From NCBI GenBank assembly GCA_018674495.1, contig JABHAA010000108.1, positions 1-64,000 on the forward strand: a DNA stretch of 64,000 nucleotides, read 5' to 3'. The position numbers were made by a program, and so were the translations under genes. The notes beneath the pieces were generated by a model. That model saw nothing but the letters and a program-made list of their open reading frames with translations, searched no databases and was not told the origin of the DNA. Below are positions 16,809-26,207 of the stretch, piece after piece (within the stretch, counting starts at the first letter, position 1; each line of letters opens with the position of its first letter). The stretch is from Rhodospirillaceae bacterium. GTDB lineage: Bacteria; Pseudomonadota; Alphaproteobacteria; Rhodospirillales; UBA2165.

Positions 16809-18209
16809 TTAAGCGGTGGGCGCCACGGGGTTGGACCGCATCCGCTCCTTCGGCAGGCGGAGGCGGATGGTGGTGCCGGCACCGGGCTTGGAATCGATAT
16901 TCAGCAAGCCATCGTGCAGCGCCATCAGCCCCGACGATAAAGGTAGCCCCAATCCGGTGCCTTGAATGCCGCTTTCAATTTCGTGGGATATGCGGCCGAA
17001 TTTTTCCATCGCTTTGTCGATGTCTTCGCTGCTCATGCCGACGCCGGTATCGGTCACCGATATTTGGCCGCCGCCGTCATCGGTCTCTTTATATTCGAGG
17101 CTCACCGTTCCCGCGCGCGGCGTGAATTTCACCGAATTGGTCAACAGGTTGATCAGCACCTGTTTGAGGCGAAGCACATCACCGTAAATCCACACAGCGT
17201 CATCGGTGATGCTGTTGTTTAACGTAACGCCCATACTATCGGCCAACGGCCCCATCAGAACGCAGGACGAATGGGCCAGGTCGGCCAATGAAAACTCGGC
17301 TTCCCGCAATTCCAGGCTATTGGCCTCAATCGCCGAAACGTCAAGAATGTCATTGACCAGTTCCAGTAAATGCTGGCCGGAAACCAGGATATTGTTGACA
17401 TAGCCTTCCTGGCCGGTGTTTTCCAACGGCCCACGCACACCATGGGACAAGGCGTCGGAGAAACCGATAATCGCATTCAGCGGGGTGCGAAACTCGTGGC
17501 TCATGTTGGCCAGGAACTGGGATTTGGCGTGGCTAGCGGCTTCGGCCTTTTCGACCGCGTGCACCAGCGCTTTTTCGGTGTATTTTCGCTCGGTGATTTC
17601 CTGGCGCAGCTCGCGGGTGCGCGATTCGATCAGCCGTTCCAGGTTTTCGTTGGCATCTTGGAGCGCCTGCTCGGCATTCTTGCGGCCCCGGATATCCTGA
17701 AATTGGCAGATAGTGTGATCGGGATTGCCGTCCCGGTCGAGCACCACTGATGAATGCAGCGCCACCCAAATCGAGTGGCCGTCTTTATGGGTATAGCGTT
17801 TCTCTGTCTCAAAACTGGAATTGTCGCCGGCATTCAGGTTGGCCAGGCGACCGACACCAATGTGCAAATCATCTTCGTGGGTTATCTCGGCGGATGATTT
17901 GGCCAGCATTTCGGCTTTGGAGTAACCCAGCAAGTCACAGAATGCCTGATTGACCCAGCGAAAACGGCCGTCCGGTTTGCGCATCGCCATGCCGACGCCG
18001 ATATCTTCAAAGGCGCGGCAAAAGCGCTCCGCATCGGGCCAATTTTCTACTTCTGTGTCGATGAAATTCAACTGATCACCCATTGAATTACCATTGCCCA
18101 TCATTCCACCCGCGATCATGCGGACGTCAGGTGCGAATACATAATATTGGTTCTCAATAGTCGAATTTAAAGGCCGCACACCACATATTCTGGAATAACA
18201 CGCGGACAA
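16809..18209 (-). CDS. PAS-domain sensor histidine kinase
   Basis: A 466-aa kinase without transmembrane helices. A PAS/PAC domain spans about residues 65-190 ([24 protein letters not shown] to [11 protein letters not shown]), a coiled-coil linker follows, then HisKA with the phosphoacceptor in [16 protein letters not shown] (about 240) and HATPase_c with [19 protein letters not shown] and [13 protein letters not shown]. It autophosphorylates on His and passes the phosphate to a regulator not found next door. The first 30 residues are not domain-like; ATG 18119 or later (18104, 18083) may be the real start. The C-terminus is 14 nt from the convergent selenoprotein stop. Confidence 0.87.
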   Translation of the reverse strand: MSACYSRICGVRPLNSTIENQYYVFAPDVRMIAGGMMGNGNSMGDQLNFIDTEVENWPDAERFCRAFEDIGVGMAMRKPDGRFRWVNQAFCDLLGYSKAEMLAKSSAEITHEDDLHIGVGRLANLNAGDNSSFETEKRYTHKDGHSIWVALHSSVVLDRDGNPDHTICQFQDIRGRKNAEQALQDANENLERLIESRTRELRQEITERKYTEKALVHAVEKAEAASHAKSQFLANMSHEFRTPLNAIIGFSDALSHGVRGPLENTGQEGYVNNILVSGQHLLELVNDILDVSAIEANSLELREAEFSLADLAHSSCVLMGPLADSMGVTLNNSITDDAVWIYGDVLRLKQVLINLLTNSVKFTPRAGTVSLEYKETDDGGGQISVTDTGVGMSSEDIDKAMEKFGRISHEIESGIQGTGLGLPLSSGLMALHDGLLNIDSKPGAGTTIRLRLPKERMRSNPVAPTA

Positions 18210-18306
18210 AGAGGGGATCAGTCATGCCGTTTTCGCAGCGCCCCCTGATGCGTACCGTCTACGCACAACGTAAAATGGGCCCGCCCGGACTCACCTGCCC
18301 GTCACT

Positions 18307-19005
18307 CTAACCCAGATCAAACACCAGCGCTTCGGTATCCTCGCCTGCCTCAAACAACACCGAGGCTTCGCCCTCCAGCGCCGCCGCATCGCCCGCCGAC
18401 AAGGTTTCGCCGTTAACGCTTAAGGTTCCGAAGGCCACTTGCACCCAAATATGGCGATCGGGTGCCGGCTCGAAAGTCTCGGCGGCGCCTTCATTCAAGC
18501 GCAGCACGTACAAATCCACGTCCTGGTGGATGGTCACGCCGCCTTTGGCGCCGGCCTTTGATCCAATGCAGGTCATGGCGCCGCCTACCTCTACGTCCGG
18601 CACGTCCTGTTGCTCGTAGGACGGCTCCAGCCCCTGGGTGTCGGGGAGGATCCAGATCTGAAAGAAATGGTTGCCCTGGTCCCCCGACGGATTGAATTCG
18701 GAATGCTGGATGCCGGTGCCGGCGCTCATTTTTTGTATCTCGCCGCGCCGGATGATAGAGCCGGTGCCCATGTTGTCCTTATGCTCCAACTGGCCTTCCA
18801 GCACATAGGATATGATTTCCATATCCCGGTGCGGATGGGTGGGAAATCCGCCGGTAGCGGCGATGCGGTCTTCGTTGATGACCCGCAATGGGCCGAACCC
18901 CATATGGTTGGGATCGTGGTATTCGGCGAAGGAAAATGTGTGTTTGCTGTCTAGCCAACCGAGATCGGCGGCACCCCGCTCCTGGCTTTTGCGTATTTGC
19001 ATCAT
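18307..19005 (-). CDS. Pirin-family bicupin protein
   Basis: A 232-aa pirin. The metal-site motif FPTHPHRDMEIISYVLEG (about residues 54-71) and the later GTGIQHSEFNP give the His and Glu ligands; YhhW-type members oxidise quercetin. The start is ATG 19005, preceded by AAGGAG at 7 nt, which decides between it and upstream ATGs. It lies 43 nt downstream of tgt on the same strand and may be the last gene of a queA-tgt-pirin operon. The function in this organism is unknown; quercetinase or redox-sensing cofactor roles are family inferences. Confidence 0.85.
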   Translation of the reverse strand: MMQIRKSQERGAADLGWLDSKHTFSFAEYHDPNHMGFGPLRVINEDRIAATGGFPTHPHRDMEIISYVLEGQLEHKDNMGTGSIIRRGEIQKMSAGTGIQHSEFNPSGDQGNHFFQIWILPDTQGLEPSYEQQDVPDVEVGGAMTCIGSKAGAKGGVTIHQDVDLYVLRLNEGAAETFEPAPDRHIWVQVAFGTLSVNGETLSAGDAAALEGEASVLFEAGEDTEALVFDLG

Positions 19006-19048
19006 GATGGTCTCCTTTTTCTTCTGTTTATTTAAGCCATATCGATCA

Positions 19049-20176
19049 TCAGGCCGGCTCGATATCGCCGAGGGCTTGGCGGGCGTGAAATTCATTGCTG
19101 AACTCCTGCAATGCGCCCGCTTCGATGGCAACCCGCAGGCCGGCCATCAGGCTTTGATAATAATGCAGATTGTGCCAGGTCAGGAGCATTGGCCCCAAAA
19201 TCTCGTCGGCCTTAAAGAGGTGATGCAGGTAGGCGCGGGAGTGGCCGGTGCAGGCCGGGCAGGTGCAAGCCTCGTCGATGGGGCGCGCATCTTCGGTATG
19301 CCGCGCATTACGGATATTGATTGATCCCCGCGCCGTAAATCCCTTGCCGGTGCGCCCGGACCGGGTTGGCATGACGCAATCAAACATATCGATGCCGCGC
19401 GCCACGGCGCCAACCAAATCGGCGGGCGTGCCGACGCCCATCAGATAGCGCGGCGCGCCCTCCGGCAAATGGCTTACCAATCCATCGAGCACGCCAAACA
19501 TCACCTCCTGGCCTTCGCCAATGGCAAGGCCGCCGACGGCGTAACCATCGAAGCCGATGCCCGTTAGCGCCGCCGCCGATTGCTCGCGAAGATCATCAAA
19601 GACGCCGCCCTGGACAATGCCGAACAAGCCATAGCCGGGGCGCAGCGCAAAGGCCTGTTTGGAGCGTTCCGCCCAGCGGTGGGTCAGTTCCATGGATTTG
19701 GCGATGGCGTCCTTGTCATCGGACATGGCCGGACATTCATCCAGCACCATGGTCACATCGGCATCCAAAAGGCGTTGAATTTCCACTGAGCTTTCCGGCG
19801 TTAACGTGTGGCTGGCGCCATCGATATGGGATTGGAAGGTGACGCCGTCCTCGGTCATGGTACGCAATTTGGAAAGCGACATCACCTGGAAGCCGCCGGA
19901 ATCGGTCAGGATCGGCCCCGGCCAATTCATAAATTCGTGCAGCCCGCCGAGGCGCTGGATGGTTTCGGCTCCGGGGCGCAGCATCAGATGATAGGTGTTG
20001 CCGAGCACCATCTGGGCGCCGGTGGCGGCAACCGCATCCGCCGTCATGGCCTTCACCGTGCCCGCCGTACCCACCGGCATGAAGGCCGGCGTTTCCATGC
20101 TCCCGTGGGCGGTTTGCAAGCGGCCCCTTCGGGCGGCGCCGTCGCTGGCCAGGATTTCCAAGGCGAATTCGCTCAT
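19049..20176 (-). CDS. tgt: Queuine/preQ1 tRNA-guanine transglycosylase
   Basis: A 375-aa enzyme that swaps G34 of His, Asn, Asp and Tyr tRNAs for preQ1. Seen: [15 protein letters not shown] (catalytic region, about residues 90-104), [11 protein letters not shown], the second catalytic Asp in [15 protein letters not shown], and the zinc site [18 protein letters not shown] near 305-322. The start ATG 20176 has GGAG upstream and overlaps the stop of queA (ATGA), so the genes are coupled. With queA and a YhhQ-type transporter at 34.5 kb it forms part of a queuosine pathway. Confidence 0.94.
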   Translation of the reverse strand: MSEFALEILASDGAARRGRLQTAHGSMETPAFMPVGTAGTVKAMTADAVAATGAQMVLGNTYHLMLRPGAETIQRLGGLHEFMNWPGPILTDSGGFQVMSLSKLRTMTEDGVTFQSHIDGASHTLTPESSVEIQRLLDADVTMVLDECPAMSDDKDAIAKSMELTHRWAERSKQAFALRPGYGLFGIVQGGVFDDLREQSAAALTGIGFDGYAVGGLAIGEGQEVMFGVLDGLVSHLPEGAPRYLMGVGTPADLVGAVARGIDMFDCVMPTRSGRTGKGFTARGSINIRNARHTEDARPIDEACTCPACTGHSRAYLHHLFKADEILGPMLLTWHNLHYYQSLMAGLRVAIEAGALQEFSNEFHARQALGDIEPA

Positions 20177-21207
20177 GATGCACTCCACTCCAGTAGGCAG
20201 GCATCGCCGTAGGAGAAGAAGCGGTAGCGGGCGTCGATGGCGTGCGCGTAGGCGGCGCGCATGCGCTCCAACCCGGCGAAGGCGGCGACTAGCATGAAAA
20301 GTGTCGAACGGGGCAGATGAAAATTGGTGACCATGGCATCGGCAATCTTGAAACGGTATCCGGGGGTCATAAAGATATCGGTCTCGCCGGTAAAGGGGGC
20401 GAGATGGCCGCTGTCGTCCGCCGCCGTTTCCAAAAGCCGAAGCGATGTGGACCCGGCGGCAACGATACGCCCGCCGGCGCTGCGCGCCGCGTTGATAGCC
20501 GCCGCCGCCTCAGAACTGATCTCGCCCCATTCGGCGTGCATGACGTGTTGATCGGTGTCGTCCACCTTCACCGGCAGGAACGTTCCCGCTCCCACATGCA
20601 ACGTGACGAGAGTGTGGTTGATACCGCGGAGCTCAAGCGCATCCATGATGGCCGGCGTGAAATGGAGGCTTGCGGTTGGCGCCGCAACGGCGCCCGGGCG
20701 ATCGGCGAACAAGGTCTGGTAATCGGCGTTGTCCCCGGCGTGACCGGATCGCAGCCGCTTGATATAGGGCGGCAGCGGCATGATACCGTGGGCAGCGAGT
20801 TTCGCCAGCAACGGCGCACCGGCAAGGCCGAAATCCAACCGCACCTCGCCGCCGTCCCGCTTGTCGGCGACCAGCGCCTTGAAATCTGCGGCGAAGGTAA
20901 TGGTATCGCCTACATGGAGCCGCTTGGCGGGCCGGGCGAAGGCCCACCAGCCGAGGTCAAACTCCTCCTTGTGCAGGGTTACTTCCACGGTTGCCTCTCC
21001 GCGCTGGCCGGTAAGCCGCGACGGGATCACCTTTGTGTCGTTGACGACCAGCATATCGCCGGGCCGAAGCAGGTCCGGCAAATCGGTAATCCTGTGATCA
21101 CCCAGACCGGCATCCACATGCAGAAGCCGCGCCGCGTCCCTCGGGCGCGCGGGATGCTGGGCGATCAAATCCCGGGGCAGTTCGAAATCAAATTCATCGA
21201 CGCGCAT
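20173..21207 (-). CDS. queA: S-adenosylmethionine:tRNA ribosyltransferase-isomerase QueA
   Basis: A 344-aa enzyme converting preQ1-tRNA to epoxyqueuosine-tRNA using the ribosyl part of SAM. The start [20 protein letters not shown] at ATG 21207 is the standard family N-terminus; the open frame continues upstream but with non-family sequence. Later motifs include [24 protein letters not shown] and STSLRLLE. The stop overlaps the tgt start by ATGA. The divergent IscU-like gene starts about 75 nt away, so both probably use the same short promoter region. Confidence 0.94.
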   Translation of the reverse strand: MRVDEFDFELPRDLIAQHPARPRDAARLLHVDAGLGDHRITDLPDLLRPGDMLVVNDTKVIPSRLTGQRGEATVEVTLHKEEFDLGWWAFARPAKRLHVGDTITFAADFKALVADKRDGGEVRLDFGLAGAPLLAKLAAHGIMPLPPYIKRLRSGHAGDNADYQTLFADRPGAVAAPTASLHFTPAIMDALELRGINHTLVTLHVGAGTFLPVKVDDTDQHVMHAEWGEISSEAAAAINAARSAGGRIVAAGSTSLRLLETAADDSGHLAPFTGETDIFMTPGYRFKIADAMVTNFHLPRSTLFMLVAAFAGLERMRAAYAHAIDARYRFFSYGDACLLEWSAS

Positions 21208-21281
21208 GGCGGGAACGTATCGGAAGCGGAGTTCGGTCACAACGCGTGTTTCTGAGGCGCGGTTGCTATAGGATGACGGCC

Positions 21282-21716
21282 ATGATCGACGACATCTACA
21301 ACACCGAGGTCTTGCGCCTGGCCGCGCATATTTCGCGCATTGATCCGTTGCGCAAAGCCGACGCCGAGGCCGAGCTTCGCAGCCCCCTTTGCGGCTCAAC
21401 CATCGCCGTGCAGATTTGCGTGGCGGACGGACGCATCACCGATTACGCCCAAGAGGTAAAGGCCTGCGCCCTTGGCCAGGCGGCCGCCTCGGTCATGGCA
21501 GCCCAGGTGATCGGCAAGGATGCGGAAGAGATTACTGGCGTTCGGACGCTAGTGGAAGCCATGCTGAAAAGTGACGGCGCGCCGCCGGCGGGCGATTGGG
21601 CAGCACTGGCAGCATTGCAGCCGGCCAAGGACGCCAAGGCCCGCCACGGCGCCATCCTGCTCCCGTTCGATGCGGTGCTGAAAGCGCTGACAGAAATCAA
21701 CGCGGCACCAGAGTAG
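21282..21716 (+). CDS. IscU/NifU-N-like Fe-S scaffold family protein
   Basis: A 144-aa protein with the IscU fold: AELRSPLCGSTIAVQICVADG carries the first cluster Cys and VKACALGQAAASVMA the second. The third Cys of classical IscU is absent: the aligned C-terminal region reads AKARHGAILLPFDAVLKAL. This alphaproteobacterial subtype may bind metal differently or not assemble clusters itself. ATG 21282 (AGGA at 8 nt) is preferred; ATG 21273 is possible. It is divergent from queA and followed immediately by the REPIN-like palindrome, which may also end its transcript. Confidence 0.75.
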   Translation: MIDDIYNTEVLRLAAHISRIDPLRKADAEAELRSPLCGSTIAVQICVADGRITDYAQEVKACALGQAAASVMAAQVIGKDAEEITGVRTLVEAMLKSDGAPPAGDWAALAALQPAKDAKARHGAILLPFDAVLKALTEINAAPE

Positions 21717-21725
21717 CCCCTCAGT

Positions 21726-21794
21726 TTAATTCGTGACAGTATACTAATTTCTCATCATTATATTGGTTTTAATTAGTATACTGTCACGAATTAA
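21726..21794. repeat. REPIN-like palindrome (two inverted 24-bp REP units)
   Basis: A perfect 24-bp inverted repeat: left arm 21726-21749 (TTAATTCGTGACAGTATACT plus AATT), right arm 21771-21794, with a 21-nt spacer. The core AATTCGTGACAGTATACT recurs at 63552-63569, overlapping the end of the RAYT transposase gene, and with flanks the match is 27 of 29 bases. RAYT enzymes mobilise pairs of inverted REP sequences, so this is probably a non-autonomous element moved by that transposase. Sitting 9 nt past the IscU-like stop, it may also act as a terminator. Confidence 0.75.
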
Positions 21795-21908
21795 TCAGTC
21801 ATCGGGTTGGCAGAATTACGAAACGAACCCAATTCGGATAATTGTTATATAATAATGGGTTACACCATAAACCAAAAATAGCGGCCCATGGAGCAATCCC
21901 TAATTCGC

Positions 21909-22958
21909 TCAAGCCTCGACGGTCACCCGGGCTTCGCCCTCGCGCATTTCGCCGACTACCGAGGCGTATCCGTAGCCTTGGCTTTTGAACAGCGCCAGCA
22001 CCTCATCCACCGATGCGGCGTCGCAACTAGCCATCAGGCCACCGGACGTTTGCGGGTCCATCAATAGGTTTTTTTGCCACTGCTCGATGCCGTCAAAGAC
22101 GGTGACGTGGGCATCGAAACTGTCCCAATTGCGGTTGGCGGCGCCAGTGTTATAGCCTTTTTGCGCATAATCGGCGGCGCTGTCCAAAAGCGGCAGCTTG
22201 TCCCACTGCACGGTAGCGCCAAGCCCGGAGCCTTTGCACATCTCGTACAAATGGCCGCCAAGACCGAAGCCGGTAATATCGGTGATGGCGCTGACGCCGT
22301 CCAATTGCGCCAGGTCAGCGCCCACCGAATTTAATTTGACGCAGCTTTCGACCATCACCTCATAGCCGTGTGGATCCAACTCGTCCTTGTTTAGCGCGGC
22401 GCCCAAGATACCGACACCCAGCCCCTTGCCGAGGATCAGAACATCACCCGCCTTAGCATCGCAATTGCGCATGATGCGGTCCGGGTGAACCAGCCCGACC
22501 ACCGCCAGACCATAGAGCGGTTCGGGGTTATCGATGGTGTGGCCGCCGGCCACCGGGATGTTGGCTTCGCCGCACAAATCGGCGCCGCCGGCGAAAATCT
22601 GGGTCACCATTTCCGGCGGCATGATATTGGCCGGAAAGCCGGCGATGGCCACGGCCAGGATCGGCGTGCCGCCGGTGGCGTAAATATCAGACACCGCGTT
22701 GGCCGCCGCGATGCGCCCGAAATCATACGGATCATCGACAATCGGCATGAAGAAATCGGTCGACACAACCACCGCCTGGGTGTCGTTGATTTTGTAGACA
22801 GCCGAATCGTCGCCGGTCTCCACGCCAACCAAAAGATTGGGGAATTGTGCCTGCGGCGGCAGTCCGGATAGCATCTTTTCAAGCACCGACGGTGCTATTT
22901 TGCAGCCTCAACCGCCCCCGTGGGAGAGTTCGGTCAGCCGTACGACCTGTTTGTCCAT
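21909..22958 (-). CDS. selD: Selenide,water dikinase SelD, selenocysteine-containing
   Basis: Makes selenophosphate from selenide and ATP, the Se donor for Sec-tRNA and 2-selenouridine. From ATG 22958, with AAGG upstream, the minus strand reads VRLTELSHGGG-TGA-GCKIAPSVLEKML: TGA (22910-22908) is codon 17, exactly the E. coli SelD Cys17 position, followed by the essential Lys20. Known SelD proteins carry Cys or Sec there. Total length 349 residues is normal. Starting at an internal ATG (22886) instead would delete the catalytic loop. Later motifs: TGDDSAVYKI, VSTDFFMPIVDDPYDFGRIAA and GGHTIDNPEP. A hairpin follows TGA at 11 nt. The gene stands alone; selA and selB are not in the window. Confidence 0.93.
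22882..22896 (-). promoter_or_regulatory. Candidate bacterial SECIS hairpin of selD
   Basis: On the minus strand, AGCACC and GGTGCT pair perfectly around the loop GTC, beginning 11 nt after the Sec TGA (22910-22908). That spacing equals the one known for the minimal fdhF element. Like the hairpin in the thioredoxin-like gene, it presents CGU at the apex. It lies inside the coding sequence. Confidence 0.65.
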
Positions 22959-23086
22959 GATACCTTACCGATATTGTTACGTTTGCCGGGCACCTTATAG
23001 GGCACCCGGACCTGAGCAGCCAATCAAATAATCGCGAATTTGTCCAGGCGCTTACCGCCCCTACCCTTTACGAGCCGCGCTGATTT

Positions 23087-24142
23087 TTAAACGTTTAGTT
23101 TGGGGATCACCTTTTCGCCGAACAGGCGCATCGAGCGTTCCGCCTCGGCCAACGGCAAGTCGTTGAAATTGATCTGCAGGGATGCGATCTCGAAACCACC
23201 AGTCGCTTCCTCATATTCGGCGATCTGGTCCGCCAGCCGTTCTGGCGAGCCGATGAAGGCGCCGCCTTTTTCCATCTGGGTTGATGTTGTTTCCTTGGCC
23301 AGCATGGCAATAATTTTGTCGTAGCCCGGATAATCCGCCGAGCTCGTGCCGTCGAGCCACGACGACGATGCATCGACAAGAGATTTCAGGTAACGGTCGA
23401 GGGCGCCGCGTGCGATCTCCAAGGCCTTGGCATCGTCTTCGTGACAGAACATGTGATGCGCCAACATGACCCGGCCGGGGCCTTCGTGGCCGGCCTCGGC
23501 GCGCGCTTCCCGGTATAGCGCAATAAGCTCGTTCATCACCCCGCCGGGCAGCGGGATGGCCATTAGATCGTAGCCCATGCGCCCCGCATTGGTGAAGCTA
23601 TCGGGCGTGATTAGCGCCGCGATCCAGATGGGCGGGCGCGGCTTCTGGGTCGGACGCGGCAACGAGGTGACGCCGGTGTAGCTGTTAAACGCACCCTCCA
23701 TGGTAACGTTCTCTTCTTCCAGGAAGCGGCGCACCTGCTCCATACCCTCGGTGAAGCGGGCCCTGGATTCATCCAGGCTGCGGCCAAATATTTCAAACTC
23801 GATGGGCAGGAAAGCGCGCGCGAAACCGCATTCCATGCGCCCGTCCGAAATGGCGTCGAGCATGCCGATCTCGCCGGCGATCTTAAGCGGGTTGTTGAAT
23901 ATGGGCAGCACTGCGCCGGTAACCAGGCGTGCCTTTTTGGATCGCATAGCAGCGGCGGCCAGGAACACATGCGGGTTCGGCGAATAGCCGCCATAGGACT
24001 GGCCGTAATGCTCAACCGTGCGGATACTGGTAAACCCGCATTCATCGGCGAGGCCGGAAAGATGCAGGCAATCGCCCCAATATTCCGCCCCGGATTTGGT
24101 TTCCGGTCCCACGTCCGGAAAAAATTGGATGCCGAATTCCAT
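23087..24142 (-). CDS. Luciferase-like (LLM) flavin-dependent oxidoreductase
   Basis: A 351-aa bacterial-luciferase-type TIM barrel. MEFGIQFFPDVG begins the first beta strand; GYSPNPHVFLAAAAMRSKKARLVTGAVLPIFNNPLKIA and LDAISDGRMECGFARAF are family flavin- and substrate-pocket motifs; the C-terminal GGAFIGSPERLADQIAEY is also conserved. It uses FMNH2 and O2 to oxidise an unknown substrate. It is 24 nt downstream of the transglutaminase-like gene on the same strand, so the two are probably co-transcribed. It is one of three LLM genes within 7 kb. Confidence 0.87.
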   Translation of the reverse strand: MEFGIQFFPDVGPETKSGAEYWGDCLHLSGLADECGFTSIRTVEHYGQSYGGYSPNPHVFLAAAAMRSKKARLVTGAVLPIFNNPLKIAGEIGMLDAISDGRMECGFARAFLPIEFEIFGRSLDESRARFTEGMEQVRRFLEEENVTMEGAFNSYTGVTSLPRPTQKPRPPIWIAALITPDSFTNAGRMGYDLMAIPLPGGVMNELIALYREARAEAGHEGPGRVMLAHHMFCHEDDAKALEIARGALDRYLKSLVDASSSWLDGTSSADYPGYDKIIAMLAKETTSTQMEKGGAFIGSPERLADQIAEYEEATGGFEIASLQINFNDLPLAEAERSMRLFGEKVIPKLNV

Positions 24143-24166
24143 CGATCTTCGCCCTCAGATTTCAGG

Positions 24167-24844
24167 TTATTTGGATGCCGAATTTTCGGCGGCGGCCTCG
24201 GCGTGGAAATCCCCGCCGGCGCCGTCGATATAGGCGGGCAGGTAGATCGCCTTGAAGCCGCCCAGAATTTCTTCGAACGGCACGTCCATGAAGGCGCCCC
24301 GGTTGCGAATATATTCCATATGCCGCTCGCCCTTCTGATTGTGCTCGTGGAACAGGGAATCTTGCCTGCCGTCAAATTCCAGCGGCTTCAGCCCAAAGCG
24401 ATCACAGAGGGAGCGGTTGAAAGCCGGAGTTGCCTTGACCCAGGCGCCATCGATCAGGATGTCCGTATAAGAATGCCAGATGAACAAATCGGAGCCGAGC
24501 ATATCCAGCAGGCGCTTGGTCGCCAGGTGGTTGCGCACGTCCGCATAGCCGGGGCGCGCCGGGATACCATCGATGCGCAGGCACGCGGTCAACAGAGCCG
24601 ATTTCGGCACGCACCAGCCGCGCCCGGTGATCACCGCGTCGCTGGCCCGGTAGCTTTCGATCTTGGCAATCGGCAGGTAGGGATCGTAAAGGATCTCGTC
24701 GCGCACCGCGTAATAGAGGGATATGGCCCGCTCCAACATCGAATTGCCTTTGACGTGGGCATGGGCAAATTCGATCACGGCGGGATGATCGCTGTCCACG
24801 AGGCGGCCGGGTTTTAGGTAAATATCTCGATTGCGATTGTTCAT
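24167..24844 (-). CDS. Transglutaminase-like domain protein
   Basis: A 225-aa protein with a transglutaminase/protease-like core: Cys in GRGWCVPKSALLTACLR (about residue 77), His in LFIWHSYTDILIDGAWVKATPAFN (about 123) and Asp shortly after, giving a Cys-His-Asp triad. Such small cytoplasmic members may act as proteases, amidases or peptide cyclases. ATG 24844 (MNNRNRDIYLKPG) is chosen. No signal peptide is seen. It precedes an LLM monooxygenase by 24 nt; the pairing suggests metabolism of an amide or peptide-like compound, which is inference. Confidence 0.75.
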   Translation of the reverse strand: MNNRNRDIYLKPGRLVDSDHPAVIEFAHAHVKGNSMLERAISLYYAVRDEILYDPYLPIAKIESYRASDAVITGRGWCVPKSALLTACLRIDGIPARPGYADVRNHLATKRLLDMLGSDLFIWHSYTDILIDGAWVKATPAFNRSLCDRFGLKPLEFDGRQDSLFHEHNQKGERHMEYIRNRGAFMDVPFEEILGGFKAIYLPAYIDGAGGDFHAEAAAENSASK

Positions 24845-24919
24845 GGGAACCCATATTTTTGCTGGCGGACCATACGGCATAGCATGGCGAAGCAACAGGG
24901 AAAATATCGGGCTTAAGAC

Positions 24920-25429
24920 ATGGCGGCACGGACAAACATTATGGCGATCATGGCCGCCCTCGGCACCGCGCTTGGCATGGTTTTATTGCCGGGCTCTGGC
25001 TCGGCGGGCTGTCTGAGCGATGCTGATCTTAGTTCCGTGACACGCTCGGTGTTCACCAAATCGCTGGGCCCGGTGATGCGCATCTGCTCGACAAACCATC
25101 CGGAAGTCGAAGAGCGCGCAATTGACGCGACGCGCGAATTTTTCCTCGCCTATCGCAGCGATATGCGCCACAATCGATTGAAAACAACCGATATATTCCG
25201 CCGCGTCTTCAAGGACGACTGGCAAGAAAATCTGGCGGCTTTGCTCGATGAGGCGACCGGCCCCATATTGCGCCGGGCCGGCGTTTACAGCGCCGGGCAA
25301 TGCGGTACTGAAATCCAGCGCATCGAAGATATGGTGGAGCGGCGCGATTACAGCGCCATCATGTCCACCGGCGCGGCCCGCAAAATGTTTGAATTCGAGC
25401 GCGAGCACATTCCAGATTGCGGCAAATAA
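24920..25429 (+). CDS. Secreted hypothetical protein with conserved Cys
   Basis: A 169-aa protein with a hydrophobic N-terminus (about residues 7-29, ending GSGSAG) that looks like a signal peptide. The mature part has four Cys (about residues 31, 60, 127 and 167), suggesting disulfides in the periplasm, and an alpha-helical, charged composition. I do not recognise a family. It is divergent from the transglutaminase gene and 19 nt upstream of the GST gene, so it may be co-transcribed with GST. Confidence 0.65.
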   Translation: MAARTNIMAIMAALGTALGMVLLPGSGSAGCLSDADLSSVTRSVFTKSLGPVMRICSTNHPEVEERAIDATREFFLAYRSDMRHNRLKTTDIFRRVFKDDWQENLAALLDEATGPILRRAGVYSAGQCGTEIQRIEDMVERRDYSAIMSTGAARKMFEFEREHIPDCGK

Positions 25430-25448
25430 ATGAAACGGGGAACAGACA

Positions 25449-26204
25449 ATGCTTGAACTTTATCACAGCGGATTGACCACTTGCTCGAAACAGGTGCGCC
25501 TGACTTTACGCGAGAAAAATTTGGATTATGTCAGCCATTTTGTAGACCTCCGCACCTACGAGCATTACAGCGCCGAATATTTAAAGATCAATCCCAATGG
25601 GTTGGTGCCGTCCCTGGTGGATGACGGGCGCGCCATCATCAATTCCCTGGCGATCATGGAATATCTGGACGATATCTGTCCCGAGCCGCCCTTGCGCCCG
25701 GCCGATCCGAAAAAGCGCGCCGATATGCGCCGCTGGCTGTCTACTTCTGACACCACCCACATGTCGGTGATGACCCTCACCTATAACGCCTTTCTCAAAC
25801 CGGAAGTGGAAGCCTTGAGCGACGGCGATAAGGAAACCGTGATGGCCGCCAACCCGGTACCGGAACGGCGCGAGCGCATCCGCCGCATCGCCTATGGCGG
25901 CTATAGCGAAGACGAAGAAAGCCGCGCCATGGACATGACCGCCTATACCCTCGGCCAGATGGAAGACGCCCTGAGCCATGGCGAGTGGATGGTTGGTGAT
26001 TATTCCCTGGCCGACATCAGCCTCTTTGCCCTCACCCACCGGCTTGGCGAATTGGACGCGGAAATCTTCGATGCCAGCCGCTTTCCCGGCGTCGTTGCCT
26101 GGCACAAGCGCATGCTGGCGCGCCCCGCCGTCGCCCATATCATGCAGCCGGGCACGGCGGAAACGCCGGCCAACTCAGCGCTCAGCCTGTCGGGATTGGG
26201 ATAG
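25449..26204 (+). CDS. Glutathione S-transferase family protein
   Basis: A 251-aa GST. The thioredoxin-like N-domain (LELYHSGLTTCSKQVRLTLREKNLDY, with INPNGLVPSLVDDG and the cis-Pro, then SLAIMEYLDD) is followed by an all-helical C-domain with GDYSLADISLFAL. The N-terminal Ser/Cys region (TTCSKQ) is as in bacterial beta/zeta-like enzymes. It conjugates glutathione or uses it for reductive dehalogenation or isomerisation; several aromatic pathways include such a GST. It lies beside the flavin monooxygenase cluster and gshA is in the same window. Confidence 0.85.
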   Translation: MLELYHSGLTTCSKQVRLTLREKNLDYVSHFVDLRTYEHYSAEYLKINPNGLVPSLVDDGRAIINSLAIMEYLDDICPEPPLRPADPKKRADMRRWLSTSDTTHMSVMTLTYNAFLKPEVEALSDGDKETVMAANPVPERRERIRRIAYGGYSEDEESRAMDMTAYTLGQMEDALSHGEWMVGDYSLADISLFALTHRLGELDAEIFDASRFPGVVAWHKRMLARPAVAHIMQPGTAETPANSALSLSGLG

Positions 26205-26207
26205 CCG

